Below, in pieces: positions 18,662-27,489 of a DNA stretch of 64,000 nucleotides. The stretch comes from Pseudofulvimonas gallinarii (lineage in GTDB: Bacteria > Pseudomonadota > Gammaproteobacteria > Xanthomonadales > UBA2363). How positions within the stretch are numbered: position 1 is the stretch's first letter; every line of letters starts with the position of its first letter. The stretch is from the NCBI RefSeq assembly GCF_004343305.1, contig NZ_SMAF01000009.1, positions 62,001 to 126,000 of the forward strand, read 5' to 3'. The translations under genes and the position numbers were made by a program. The notes beneath the pieces are model-generated. The model had not been told where the DNA came from, searched no databases, and was given only the letters and a program-made list of their open reading frames with translations.

Positions 18662-19432
18662 TCAGTCGCGCAGCCAGATCAGACTGGCCATGCGACCCGT
18701 GCGGCCGTCGCGGCGATGCGAATAGAAGCGCCGGTCGCTGATCGTGCAGTGTCCGCCGCCGCTGATGTGGTGCACACCGACGGCAGCCAGCCGGCGCCGC
18801 GCCAGTGCGTACAGGTCCACATGCCAGTGACGGGGTCGCGTCGGCTCGAACACCGTCGCGGCACCACTGTCGCGGTCAACGAAAGCGGCACGGACCTCCT
18901 CGCCGACTTCATAGGCGGAAGCACCCGCGGCCGGTCCCAGCCAGGCGGAAATCCGCGATGCCGGTGCGGCCATGGCCGCGACCGTCGCTTCCAGGACGCC
19001 GGCCGCCAGTCCGCGCCAGCCGGCATGGGCGGCGGCGATGACGCTGCCATCGTCGGCGGCGAACAGCACCGGCAGGCAATCGGCGGTCAATACCGCCAGC
19101 ACCGCACCCGGCGTGCGGGTGACCGCCGCATCGGCAACCGGCTCGTCGTCGATGGGCATGGGTCCGGGCAGCCGGCGATCCACAGGCAGAACGCCGGTAC
19201 CGTGGACCTGCTGCAGCCACCACGGCGCCGAGGGCAATCCCAGCGCGGACATCAGGCCAAGGCGATTGCCGGCCACGGCCGCCGGCGTGTCGCCGCAACG
19301 CGCGCCGAGATTGCAGCGCCCGAACGGTGCCGAGGACACGCCCGGCGCATGGCGGGTCGTCGACACGGCCACGACCGCCGCAGCTGGCGTCCAGTCCGGA
19401 ATGATCAGGCCGCCACCGTGGTCGTCGCGCAT
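18662..19432 (-). CDS. pgeF: Multicopper polyphenol oxidase/purine nucleoside phosphorylase-like protein (YfiH)
   Basis: 256 aa from ATG 19432 (MRDDHGGGLIIPDW); a GTG at 19447 is an alternative start. The laccase-domain motifs are present: Q-Q-VHG, ADCLPV, AAHAGWRGL and the C-terminal HCTISD-x-x-F-x-S-x-R. The histidines and cysteine of the Zn-binding site (in VHG, ADC and HAGWRG) are kept. E. coli PgeF (YfiH) is a peptidoglycan editing enzyme and relatives have adenosine phosphorylase/deaminase activity. It lies 37 bp after rluD, the same order as in E. coli. Confidence 0.93.
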   Translation of the reverse strand: MRDDHGGGLIIPDWTPAAAVVAVSTTRHAPGVSSAPFGRCNLGARCGDTPAAVAGNRLGLMSALGLPSAPWWLQQVHGTGVLPVDRRLPGPMPIDDEPVADAAVTRTPGAVLAVLTADCLPVLFAADDGSVIAAAHAGWRGLAAGVLEATVAAMAAPASRISAWLGPAAGASAYEVGEEVRAAFVDRDSGAATVFEPTRPRHWHVDLYALARRRLAAVGVHHISGGGHCTISDRRFYSHRRDGRTGRMASLIWLRD

Positions 19433-19469
19433 CACCAGGCCGCTCACTTGCGTTCCATTGCCGTCCCTG

Positions 19470-20459
19470 TCAGCCCGCGCGCAGGACATCGACCAGGGCC
19501 GACAGATCGGCCGGCGGTGGTGCCAGCACATCGACGGCCTGGCCGCCATCCGGACTGGCAAACGCCAGCCTCTCGGCGTGCAGTGCCTGGCGTCGCCAGC
19601 CGCGCAGGGCTTCACGCACCGGCTCGCTGGCGCCGCGCGGCAGTTTCAGGCCGCCGCCGTACAGCGGATCGCCGACGATGGGGAACCCGATGTGGGCGAG
19701 GTGGACGCGGATCTGGTGCGTGCGGCCGGTTTCCAGCCGCAGCTCGAGCAGGCTGTGGTCGCGCCAGCGTTCCCGCACCCGGTAATGCGTGGTGGCGGGC
19801 CGGCCGTCCTCGCGAACCGCCTTGCGCAGGCGGTCGCGCGGGTGGCGGCCGATGGGCGCATCGATGCTGTCGCCGGCAATGACCACGCCCTGGACCACGG
19901 CGATGTACTGGCGGTGAAGCTCGCGGCGGGCCAGGGCGGCCGTCAGGGCGGTATGGGCCGCCAGCGTGCGGGCGACGACCAGTGCGCCGGAAGTGTCCTT
20001 GTCGAGGCGGTGGACGAGACCTGCACGCGGCAGCATCGCCAGTGCCGGTTCGCGGTGGAGCAGGGCATTGACCAGCGTGCCCGAGGACTGCCCGGCGCCC
20101 GGATGCACGGTCAGTCCGGGCGGCTTGTTCAGCACCAGGCAGGCGGCGTCCTCATGAAGAATGTCCAGGTCGATCGCCTCGGGTGCATCGTGGCCGACCG
20201 GGGCCAGCTCGACGTCGAGAACGAGCACTTCGCCGCCGAGCACGCGCTCGCTGGGCTTGACCGTGCGGCCATCCAGCCGCAGCGCACCGGCTTTCAGCCA
20301 GTCGCCGAGCCGGCTGCGCGAATGTTCCGGGAACAGCTCGGCGGCGACCTGGTCGACGCGGCGGCCGCCGGCGCTGTCGGGGACATCGGCTCTGGCCTGC
20401 AGCCGTTCAGCCTGGATGGCCCGCTGTTGCGCCGGCCCGTTCGGGGTTTCCGCTATCAT
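19470..20459 (-). CDS. rluD: 23S rRNA pseudouridine synthase RluD
   Basis: 329 aa, the usual RluD length. An S4 RNA-binding domain (about 30-95: [19 protein letters not shown]) precedes the RluA-type catalytic domain with HRLDKDTSG (catalytic Asp), a RTHQIRVH motif and GDPLYGG. RluD makes pseudouridines at 1911/1915/1917 in helix 69 of 23S rRNA. It is divergent from bamD with about 30 bp between starts, and pgeF follows 37 bp downstream, as in E. coli. Confidence 0.95.
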   Translation of the reverse strand: MIAETPNGPAQQRAIQAERLQARADVPDSAGGRRVDQVAAELFPEHSRSRLGDWLKAGALRLDGRTVKPSERVLGGEVLVLDVELAPVGHDAPEAIDLDILHEDAACLVLNKPPGLTVHPGAGQSSGTLVNALLHREPALAMLPRAGLVHRLDKDTSGALVVARTLAAHTALTAALARRELHRQYIAVVQGVVIAGDSIDAPIGRHPRDRLRKAVREDGRPATTHYRVRERWRDHSLLELRLETGRTHQIRVHLAHIGFPIVGDPLYGGGLKLPRGASEPVREALRGWRRQALHAERLAFASPDGGQAVDVLAPPPADLSALVDVLRAG

Positions 20460-20492
20460 CTGCCGTTCTTACCGCTCGATGGAATGATGCGC

Positions 20493-21302
20493 ATGATGCG
20501 TTGCCTGCGCCTGTTGTCGCTACTGTCCCTTCTGCTGCTGGTCGCCGCCTGTGGCGGCAAGCGGCTGGACAAGACCGAGACGCTGCCGGTTGACCAGCTG
20601 TACGAAATCGCCCGCGAATCGCTCAGCAACGGCAACAACGACCGGGCCATCCGCTACTACCAGCGCCTGATCGCGCGCTTCCCGTTCGGACTGTATACGG
20701 AGCAGGCACAACTCGACCTGGCCTTCGCGCTCTACAAGGGAAAAAAGCCCGACCAGGCCATTTCGGCGGTGGACCGCTTCCTGAAGACCTACCCCACCCA
20801 CAGCAAGGCCGATTACGCCCAATATCTGCGCGGCATCGTCAATTTCTACCGCGAAATGAGCTTCCTCGGGCGCTTCGTCGAGCTTGACCCCGCCCACCGC
20901 GACCTCAACGCGCCGCGCCAGGCGTTCACCGACTTCTCCAAGCTGCTGCGCGACTATCCTGACAGCGCCTACGCGGCCGATGCACGCCAGCGCATGGTCT
21001 ATCTGCGCAATACGCTGGCCCGGCACGAGGTCCAGGTGGCCGCCTATTACCTGCGCCGTCACGCCTACGTCGCGGCCCTCAACCGCAGCAAGTACGTGCT
21101 CGAGAACTACCAGCAGGCGCCGGAGACGGGCGACGCGCTGGCCCTGATGGTGGAAGCCTACGAGCGCCTGGGCGAACAGGAACTCGCCGACGACACCCGA
21201 CGCGTGCTGCAGCTGAACCACCCCGACCACGCCTTCCTGACGGAAGACCGCTCGGTGGTGCGCCGCAAGCCGTTCTGGCGGCGCCTGGTTCCGTTCGGCT
21301 GA
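20493..21302 (+). CDS. bamD: Outer membrane assembly lipoprotein BamD (ComL)
   Basis: 269 aa. The signal peptide ends LVAA-C with a lipobox cysteine near residue 20. Five TPR-like helical repeats follow, including RFPFGLYTEQAQLDLAF and the FLKTYPTH and DYPDSAYAADA motifs of BamD. BamD is an essential part of the BAM complex that inserts outer-membrane beta-barrels. Four ATGs lie in frame at the start (20484, 20487, 20493, 20496); 20493 is preferred because the GGA at 20481-20483 is then 9 nt upstream, while 20484 has it directly adjacent. Divergent from rluD. Confidence 0.95.
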   Translation: MMRCLRLLSLLSLLLLVAACGGKRLDKTETLPVDQLYEIARESLSNGNNDRAIRYYQRLIARFPFGLYTEQAQLDLAFALYKGKKPDQAISAVDRFLKTYPTHSKADYAQYLRGIVNFYREMSFLGRFVELDPAHRDLNAPRQAFTDFSKLLRDYPDSAYAADARQRMVYLRNTLARHEVQVAAYYLRRHAYVAALNRSKYVLENYQQAPETGDALALMVEAYERLGEQELADDTRRVLQLNHPDHAFLTEDRSVVRRKPFWRRLVPFG

Positions 21303-21339
21303 TCCTTGCCGGGACAGCCGCCGCCCGGGACAGCCGAGG

Positions 21340-21969
21340 TCAGGGCAGGTTCGCCCGGTCTTCGAGGACGCCGGACAGCACCGGCCAGACAGTGTCGAGC
21401 AGGCGCGGTTGCGCCTGGGCGGTCGGATGCAGGCCGTCGTCCTGGACCAGTTCCGGTTCCAGCGCGACGCCTTCCAGCAGGAAGGGCACCAGCGCCGTGC
21501 CGTGTGCCTGCGACAGCTCCGAATAGATCGAACGCAGCCCGCTACGGTAGCGGCGCCCGAAGTTCACCGGCAGTTCGATGCCCAACAGCACGACGCGCGC
21601 GCCCGCCGAGTCCGCCAATTCGATCATCGCCGCGAGGTTGTCGCGGATCTGCGCGATCGCCAGGCCGCGCAGCCCGTCGTTCGCGCCCAGTTCGATGACC
21701 AGGACCGACGGCCGATGCGTCGCCAGCAGCCCGGGCAGTCGGGCCAGCCCACCGGCGGTGGTTTCGCCGCTGATGCTGGCGTTGACGACCGGATGGTCGC
21801 GGCCCTGGTCCTGCAGCCGCCGCGCCAGCAGCGACACCCAGCCCGACTCCGCCGGCATACCATGGGCGGCGCTGAGTGAATCACCCAGGATGACGATGGT
21901 GCCGCCCTTCGCCCAGGCGATGGAGGGCAGCAGCAACACGCACAACAGCACACGGAAGATCGGACGCAT
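21340..21969 (-). CDS. tesA: Periplasmic GDSL lysophospholipase/acyl-CoA thioesterase TesA
   Basis: 209 aa. Signal peptide MRPIFRVLLCVLLLPSIAWA is followed directly by the SGNH blocks: block I GDSLSA (Ser), block II/III glycine and G-A-N-D asparagine (LGANDGL), and block V DGLHP (Asp, His). Length and signal match TesA/arylesterase. It hydrolyses acyl esters or thioesters in the periplasm. It is divergent from ybbA and the two ATGs share the tetranucleotide CATG (21967-21970), so each gene's leader lies inside the other. The same frame continues open upstream for 1 kb antisense to ybbAP; that part is not coding. Confidence 0.93.
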   Translation of the reverse strand: MRPIFRVLLCVLLLPSIAWAKGGTIVILGDSLSAAHGMPAESGWVSLLARRLQDQGRDHPVVNASISGETTAGGLARLPGLLATHRPSVLVIELGANDGLRGLAIAQIRDNLAAMIELADSAGARVVLLGIELPVNFGRRYRSGLRSIYSELSQAHGTALVPFLLEGVALEPELVQDDGLHPTAQAQPRLLDTVWPVLSGVLEDRANLP

Positions 21970-22666
21970 GGCGGATACAGGCAGGCAGTTGGACACGGCG
22001 ATGATCGAGGCGCGCGGGCTGGGCAAGCGCGTGGACGGCCCGGACGGCGCGCTCACCATACTCGAGGGCATCGACCTGGTGCTGAACCCCGGCCGCAGCC
22101 TGGCCATCGTCGGGCGCTCGGGTTCCGGCAAGACGACGCTGCTCAGCCTTCTGGCCGGTCTCGACCGCCCGACCAGCGGCCGAAGCTGGCTGCACGGCCA
22201 TGAGCTCACCGGCCTCGACGAGGAAGCACGCGCCGCCCTGCGGCGGCGCCTGGTCGGTTTCGTCTTCCAGTCCTTCCAGCTGATCCCGACGCTGGACGCG
22301 CTGGAGAACGTCATGGTCGCCGCCGACCTGGCGGGTCTCGATGATGCAGCCGACCGTGCCCGGCAGGCGCTGGAACGCGTCGGCCTCGGCACGCGCTTGC
22401 GCCACCTGCCGCACCAGATGTCCGGCGGTGAACAGCAACGCGTCGCGCTCGCCCGGGCCTTCGTGCATGCACCACCCATCCTGTTCGCCGACGAGCCGAC
22501 CGGCAATCTCGATGGCGAGAACGCGCGCAGCGTGACCGGCCTGCTGTTCGACCTGCAGCGCGACCACGGCACCACGCTGGTGCTGGTGACGCACGATCCT
22601 GACCTGGCAGCGCGCTGCGACCAGTGCCTGCGCGTCGCCGACGGCCGCAGCGTGGCGCCGGCATGA
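21968..22666 (+). CDS. ybbA: ABC transporter ATPase, YbbA/LolD type
   Basis: 232 aa with all ABC motifs: Walker A GRSGSGKTT, Q-loop FQSFQLIPTL, signature MSGGEQQRVALARA, Walker B ILFADEPTGNLD and switch VTHD. Order (tesA divergent, ybbA, ybbP) and sequence match the E. coli ybbAP system, a MacB-superfamily exporter whose substrate is poorly defined and which may work with TesA. GGAAG lies 9-14 nt before ATG 21968; ATG 22001 is an alternative. It ends in an ATGA overlap with the permease. Confidence 0.93.
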   Translation: MADTGRQLDTAMIEARGLGKRVDGPDGALTILEGIDLVLNPGRSLAIVGRSGSGKTTLLSLLAGLDRPTSGRSWLHGHELTGLDEEARAALRRRLVGFVFQSFQLIPTLDALENVMVAADLAGLDDAADRARQALERVGLGTRLRHLPHQMSGGEQQRVALARAFVHAPPILFADEPTGNLDGENARSVTGLLFDLQRDHGTTLVLVTHDPDLAARCDQCLRVADGRSVAPA

Positions 22667-25131
22667 AACTGCGGCGGCAGATCACCCGCGGACTGGGCGC
22701 ACAGCTGCGCCAGGGCGAGACGCGTTTGTTCCTGGCCGCGCTGCTGTTCGCCATCGCCGCGCTCACTACGGTGCAGCTGGGCGCGCAGCGCACGCAGAGC
22801 CTGCTGCTGGCGAAAGCCGCCGAGGTGAACGGAGGCGACCTCAGCCTGTCCTCCCGGGCGCCGCTGCCCGCCGCGTTTTCCGGGGCCGCGCGTGAAGCCG
22901 GCCTGCGCGTCGCGGACAGCCTGGGCTTCCCGACCATGCTGTTCGCCGGCGAGCGCCAGCAGCTGGCCGATGTGAAGGCCGTGGCCGGCGACTATCCCGT
23001 CCGCGGCGCCCTGCGCGTGCGCGGCAGCGATGGCGTCGAACGGGATGCGGCCATTCCGCACGGGGGTACCGCCTATGCCGATGCGCGCCTGCTCGACGCG
23101 CTGGGTGTCGCACCCGGCGACATGATCGAGTTCGGCGAGCTGGACGTCCGCATCGCCGGCGAGCTGACCGAAGATCCCGACGGCTCCCAGCTGTTCGCGC
23201 TGGCGCCGCGCCTGCTGGTGCGGCTGGACGATGCACAGCGCGCCGGCCTGCTCGGCGCCGGCAGCCGGCCCGGTTACCGCCAGCTGTTCGCCGGCGAACC
23301 GGCGGCGATCCGGCGCTTTGCCGCGTGGCTGGAGCCCCAGCTCGACGGCGGCCAGCGCCTGCGTCGCGTCGAAGACACCGCCGACACGCTGCGCGGCGCC
23401 TATGAGCGCGGCCGCAGCTTCATCGACCTTGCGTTGCTGCTGACGCTGGCCCTCGGCGCGCTGGCCATGTGGCTGGCACTGGCGCGCTTTGCCGAGCGTG
23501 AAGCCGACAACGCCGCACTGCTGCGCTGCCTCGGCGCCAGTCGCCGTGACACGCTGCTGCTGCCGCTGGGTCAGGTGTTGCTGCTGTCGCTGCCCTGCCT
23601 GCTGCTGGGCATGCTGGCCGGGGCAACGGCTGAACATGTCCTCAGCGGAATGCTGGCGGAACGCTACGCGCTCGACCTGCCCCGGGCGGATCCGGTTGCC
23701 GCCCTGCCCGGCGTGCTGATGCTGGCGGTGCTGCTGCTGGCCAGCGTGCTGCCGCCGCTGTTCAGCCTCCTGCGCGTGTCGCCGCTGCGCACGCTGCAGT
23801 CGGCCGCGGCAGTGCCCGGTCGCTCCGCCCGCTGGCTGCTGCTGCCGATCCTGGCCCTGCCCGTTGCCGGCGTGCTGCTCGGCGGTACGCCTCGCCTGGT
23901 CCTGATCCTCATCGGCGCGCTGGTCGCCGCCGCGCTGCTCTGCGCGCTGCTGGTCTGGCTGGCCGTGCGCGCCATGGCCCTGCTCGCGCCGCGCCTGCGC
24001 GGACTGTGGCGCATCGGCCTGACGCGGCTGGCGCGCAAGCCGATGCTCGCCATCCTGCAGGGCACCGCACTCACGCTGAGCCTGACGGCACTGCTGATTG
24101 CGACGCAGGTCGGTCCCGACCTGCTGCAACAATGGCGCGCCAGCTTGCCGGCCGACACACCGAACTGGTTCCTGCTCAACATCCAGCCCGAACAGCGCGC
24201 GCAGGTCATCGATCGGTTGCAGGACAATGGCGCGGCGCGCCTCGGCCACATGCCGGTGGCCACCGGCCGCCTGGTATCGATCAACGGCAAGCCGGCCAGC
24301 GAACACATCCCGCCGGAGCCCTCGATGCAGCGCTGGCGGGATGGTCCGCTCAACCTCAGCTGGAGCGCCGCGATGCCCGAAGGCAACACGCTTGCCGAGG
24401 GTGAATGGTGGCAGGGTGACGGCAGCGCCGGCGAGGTTTCGCTGGAACGCGGATTCGCCGGGCGCCTTGGCCTGAAGCTCGGCGACAGCCTCGGCCTGCG
24501 CATCGGCGAGCGCGATGTGGACGTGCGCATCACCAACCTTCGCAGCACCGACTGGGATTCCTTCCGCGTGAACTTCTTCGTCGTGCTCGCGCCTGCCGCG
24601 GCGAGGGACATCGCCCACGCCTACATCGCCAGCTTCCACCTGCCGCCGGAGAGCGCCGCCATCCGCGAGGTGACGCGCGCCCACGGCAACCTGTCGGCGA
24701 TCGATGTCGGCGCGATCCTGGCGCGCATCCGCGAGCTCGTCGGCCAGCTCACCAGCGCCGCGCAAGGCCTTCTGCTGCTGGCGCTGGCCGCCTCGGCGCT
24801 GGTTCTGCTCGGCGCCCTGGCCTATGCGCAGGCCGAGCGCCGCCGCGAGGCGGCCCTGTTGCGCGCGCTGGGCATCCGGCGCCGCGAACTGGCCAGGCTG
24901 CTGGCGCTGGAATGGCTGGGCCTCGGCGCGATCGCCGCGGTCATCGCCAGCGCGCTGGCCGCGACCGCCGGCCTGCTGCTGGGCAGCCAGGTCTTCCAGT
25001 TCGACTATCGGCCCTCGGCATCGATGTTCGCCTGGGCACTGTTCGCGGCGCTGGCGGTCTGCGCCCTGGCGGCGTGGACGGCAGCACGCACCGCCACGCG
25101 GACGCCGCCGGCCGAATCGCTGCGCGCCTGA
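22663..25131 (+). CDS. ybbP: FtsX-like permease, YbbP family
   Basis: 822 aa starting in the ATGA overlap with ybbA. Two FtsX-type permease modules are seen: helix 1 (about 20-45), a large extracytoplasmic region (about 45-250), a helix cluster (about 260-450), a second extracytoplasmic region (about 490-680) and a final three-helix FtsX domain (about 700-815). This two-module form (about 800 aa) is typical of YbbP rather than MacB or LolC/E. It should couple to YbbA in the inner membrane. Confidence 0.93.
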   Translation: MKLRRQITRGLGAQLRQGETRLFLAALLFAIAALTTVQLGAQRTQSLLLAKAAEVNGGDLSLSSRAPLPAAFSGAAREAGLRVADSLGFPTMLFAGERQQLADVKAVAGDYPVRGALRVRGSDGVERDAAIPHGGTAYADARLLDALGVAPGDMIEFGELDVRIAGELTEDPDGSQLFALAPRLLVRLDDAQRAGLLGAGSRPGYRQLFAGEPAAIRRFAAWLEPQLDGGQRLRRVEDTADTLRGAYERGRSFIDLALLLTLALGALAMWLALARFAEREADNAALLRCLGASRRDTLLLPLGQVLLLSLPCLLLGMLAGATAEHVLSGMLAERYALDLPRADPVAALPGVLMLAVLLLASVLPPLFSLLRVSPLRTLQSAAAVPGRSARWLLLPILALPVAGVLLGGTPRLVLILIGALVAAALLCALLVWLAVRAMALLAPRLRGLWRIGLTRLARKPMLAILQGTALTLSLTALLIATQVGPDLLQQWRASLPADTPNWFLLNIQPEQRAQVIDRLQDNGAARLGHMPVATGRLVSINGKPASEHIPPEPSMQRWRDGPLNLSWSAAMPEGNTLAEGEWWQGDGSAGEVSLERGFAGRLGLKLGDSLGLRIGERDVDVRITNLRSTDWDSFRVNFFVVLAPAAARDIAHAYIASFHLPPESAAIREVTRAHGNLSAIDVGAILARIRELVGQLTSAAQGLLLLALAASALVLLGALAYAQAERRREAALLRALGIRRRELARLLALEWLGLGAIAAVIASALAATAGLLLGSQVFQFDYRPSASMFAWALFAALAVCALAAWTAARTATRTPPAESLRA

Positions 25132-25508
25132 GGACGCAGCCGCTGGCAGATCATCCATCCGCAAGCCCCGCGATGAGCCCGCGAAGGTCGGCTCGCGTCC
25201 CGTTGCTGCCGGCAGGCGGCTGCCCGCTCACCGCTCACCGTTCACCACTCACAGATCATGGTTCACCGCGCATGGCTGATGGCTGATGGCTGATGGCAGA
25301 TGGCAGATGGCTGATCGCTGATCGCTGATCGTTGATCGCTGATCGCTCGCCACAATGGCTCATGGCGCGGGGCCACCCGCCCGGCGCTGCTGGCCGTTGG
25401 CGGGCCGCAGGGGGAAGCCGGGCAGGCCGGGACCGGAACCTCTCCGCTATTGCGCTGCGCGCGGCAAAGGCGCATAAGGCGCCACCGCCCATCCATTCCG
25501 GTGCCGCC
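25132..25508. other. Intergenic region with heptamer array
   Basis: 377 bp between ybbP and the DUF486 gene. Apart from the period-7 array at 25225-25350 I see no gene and no clear promoter or terminator. Confidence 0.6.
25225..25350. repeat. Period-7 tandem repeat array, about 18 heptamers
   Basis: Counting from 25225, the sequence splits into 18 heptamers without a gap. The first block is CGCTCAC-like (CGCTCAC twice, CGTTCAC, CACTCAC), followed by three irregular units, then GGCTGAT (three), GGCAGAT (two), GGCTGAT, CGCTGAT (two), CGTTGAT and CGCTGAT. The common pattern is [CG]G[CT]T[CG]A[CT]. It is not a coding repeat: 7 is not a multiple of 3. Similar heptad arrays are seen in other high-GC bacteria as low-complexity sequence. 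Confidence 0.85.
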
Positions 25509-25856
25509 ATGCCTTCGATGTCCGCCTACCTGACACCGATCCTGCTGCTCATCGGCAGCAACATTTTCATGACCTTTGCCTGGTACGGCCACCTCAAGTA
25601 CAAGGCCGCGCCATTGATCGCCGTCATCGCCATCAGCTGGTTGATCGCGCTGCCCGAATACCTCCTTCAGGTCCCGGCCAACCGCATGGGCCACGCCGTC
25701 TATTCCGCCGTGCAGCTGAAGACCATCCAGGAAATCATCACCCTGTGCGTCTTCGTCGGCTTCTCGGTGTTCTACCTCGGCGAAGCCATCCGCTGGAACC
25801 ACCTGCTCGGCTTTGCGCTGATCATCGCCGCGGCGTTCCTGATCTTCATGGATTGA
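25509..25856 (+). CDS. DMT-superfamily small membrane protein, DUF486 family
   Basis: 115 aa from ATG 25509. Four membrane helices (about 8-28, 36-54, 68-90, 95-114) and the family pattern N-I-F-M-x-F-A-W-Y-G-H-L, followed by SWLIALPEYLLQVPANRMG, match DUF486. These look like half-size drug/metabolite transporters that would act as dimers in the inner membrane; substrate unknown. Confidence 0.9.
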   Translation: MPSMSAYLTPILLLIGSNIFMTFAWYGHLKYKAAPLIAVIAISWLIALPEYLLQVPANRMGHAVYSAVQLKTIQEIITLCVFVGFSVFYLGEAIRWNHLLGFALIIAAAFLIFMD

Positions 25857-25936
25857 CGGTCGCCCCCTCATTCGCGGGGCCCCCAGGTTCGGCCGGGATG
25901 GCGACACTGGCGCTGTCCTTCACAGGGAGTGCGGCC

Positions 25937-27469
25937 ATGTCGATCCGGCCAGGAGCCTTCATCCTCTTCACCCTGCTGTCACCCGTCATCGCGGTGGCGC
26001 AGAATCCGTTGAACATGTCCATTTCCCATCTGGGTTACTGGACCGGATCAAGCGGATCGCCGCAGGTGATCTACAGCGACACCAACGGCACGGCCAACTT
26101 CGGCCCCCGCATCGTGCTGGCGATGTCGCGTGCCGGCAATCCGGCACCGCCGGCGCCTTACCACATCACCTTGACGCTGGGACCAGGCTTTACGGCCATG
26201 GCGCCGCTGTCACTGCCCAGCGGCACCACCTGCCAGCCAGCCACGGGCGGCGGCGCGGCACCGATCAGCATCCAGTGCACCAAGACCACCTTGCTGACCG
26301 GCGGCGCACACCAGATCATCCTGGCGCTGGACGCCGGGCCGATCGGACTGTTCCAGGGCGCCTCGCAGGTGACGGCGCGCTACACGGTGGACTACGACGC
26401 CTACCCGTTGCCGGATCCGCCCGTCTGCAGCAGCATTTCCGGCAACACCGGCTGCGTCGAACGCAGCGCTTCGGTTTTCGCTTCGTGGATCGGTCTGGAT
26501 TCGCTGTCGGTGAACGAGCCGATGATCATCGGCCAGGACAGCCCTATCCAGGTGCGCCACCGCGTGGTCGGCTATGACGGCGGCCGCATCTCCACCACCA
26601 CCTTGGTGCTGCCACCGGAACTGGAATACCGTGGCGTCAGCTCACCGTCGGCGCCGAGCCACACCTGCAGTGCCGCGTCCGGGCCACACGGCGGGGATGT
26701 GGTGAGCTGCCAGGGCAACATCCGCCATCCCTCGCCCAATGCTGCCGAGCGGACCGGCAGCTACTCGGTGATCGTGCGCACCCGGCCCGGTGTCCAGCCG
26801 CCCGGCCCCCTGCGCGTATACGCCTCGATCGGCAATGGCGCGCATCCGGCGCCGACGGATTGCGATGGGCAACCCAACCAGCTGCAATGCGCCGAGGTCG
26901 GGTTCGGCCTGGCGACGGCGCCGACGCCGGACCTGCATCTGACCGGTTCGACGTCGCCACAGCCGTGGGTCAACCTGGGCCGTAGCGAGAGCCCGTTCCG
27001 CATCGAATACCGCAACCTGGGCGGCGCCACCTCGGCGACACCGACACGGATCCTTGCCAAGCTGCCGGCCGGCTTCGGCTTCCAGCAACTCGCGGGCAGC
27101 AGCGGCCCGGTCTCCTGCACCGCCACCGGCAGCCTCGCTGATGGCCAGGAAGTGCGCTGCCAGCGCAGCACCGGCGTGCCGGCCAATGCCGTCACGTTCT
27201 GGCTGGAGCTGCGCCTGGACAGCGATCCGCTGCTGGCTGCCGATGCCGGCAACGGCGTACTCTGGGCGATCACCGATGCGGCAACGACCGATGGCGCGGC
27301 CCTGCTCGCCTGCGCCGCCGATCCGGAGCAGGCGCACTGCCGCTGGCATGACTTCGATGTGCGCCCGCCATGCCCCGGCGGTCCGGACGATTCGATCTAC
27401 TGCCACGACTACGAGGTGTTCGTGCCGCCCGGTCCGGTGGCAAACCGGATGCAGGTGCCGGCCTGGTAG
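25937..27469 (+). CDS. Secreted protein of unknown function, DUF11-like beta domains
   Basis: 510 aa with AGGGAG before ATG 25937 and a signal peptide cut after AVAQ (about residue 22). The rest is predicted all-beta, in several Ig-like/DUF11-like segments with paired cysteines and motifs such as LPxGTTC and LPAGFGFQQL. Near the C terminus DSIYCHDYE resembles the F-x-D-G-F-E tag of neighbouring exported proteins, but is followed by 15 more residues. Sits next to a gene ending SIFFHDFE. Probably surface-exposed or secreted; function unknown. Confidence 0.75.
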   Translation: MSIRPGAFILFTLLSPVIAVAQNPLNMSISHLGYWTGSSGSPQVIYSDTNGTANFGPRIVLAMSRAGNPAPPAPYHITLTLGPGFTAMAPLSLPSGTTCQPATGGGAAPISIQCTKTTLLTGGAHQIILALDAGPIGLFQGASQVTARYTVDYDAYPLPDPPVCSSISGNTGCVERSASVFASWIGLDSLSVNEPMIIGQDSPIQVRHRVVGYDGGRISTTTLVLPPELEYRGVSSPSAPSHTCSAASGPHGGDVVSCQGNIRHPSPNAAERTGSYSVIVRTRPGVQPPGPLRVYASIGNGAHPAPTDCDGQPNQLQCAEVGFGLATAPTPDLHLTGSTSPQPWVNLGRSESPFRIEYRNLGGATSATPTRILAKLPAGFGFQQLAGSSGPVSCTATGSLADGQEVRCQRSTGVPANAVTFWLELRLDSDPLLAADAGNGVLWAITDAATTDGAALLACAADPEQAHCRWHDFDVRPPCPGGPDDSIYCHDYEVFVPPGPVANRMQVPAW

Positions 27470-27489
27470 CGCCGGCACCTGCGCGTCGT

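Noticed and set aside
17795-20480. Long plus-strand open frames over 17.8-20.5 kb
   Set aside because: They are antisense to DCC, DUF4166, pgeF and rluD; only the last part (bamD from 20493) is coding.
21970-25164. Very long minus-strand open frame upstream of tesA
   Set aside because: It is antisense to ybbA and ybbP, Gln/Arg-rich, and only its last 209 codons (tesA) have motifs.
25225-25350. Possible CRISPR array
   Set aside because: Units are 7 bp in direct contact with no spacers; it is a simple tandem repeat.
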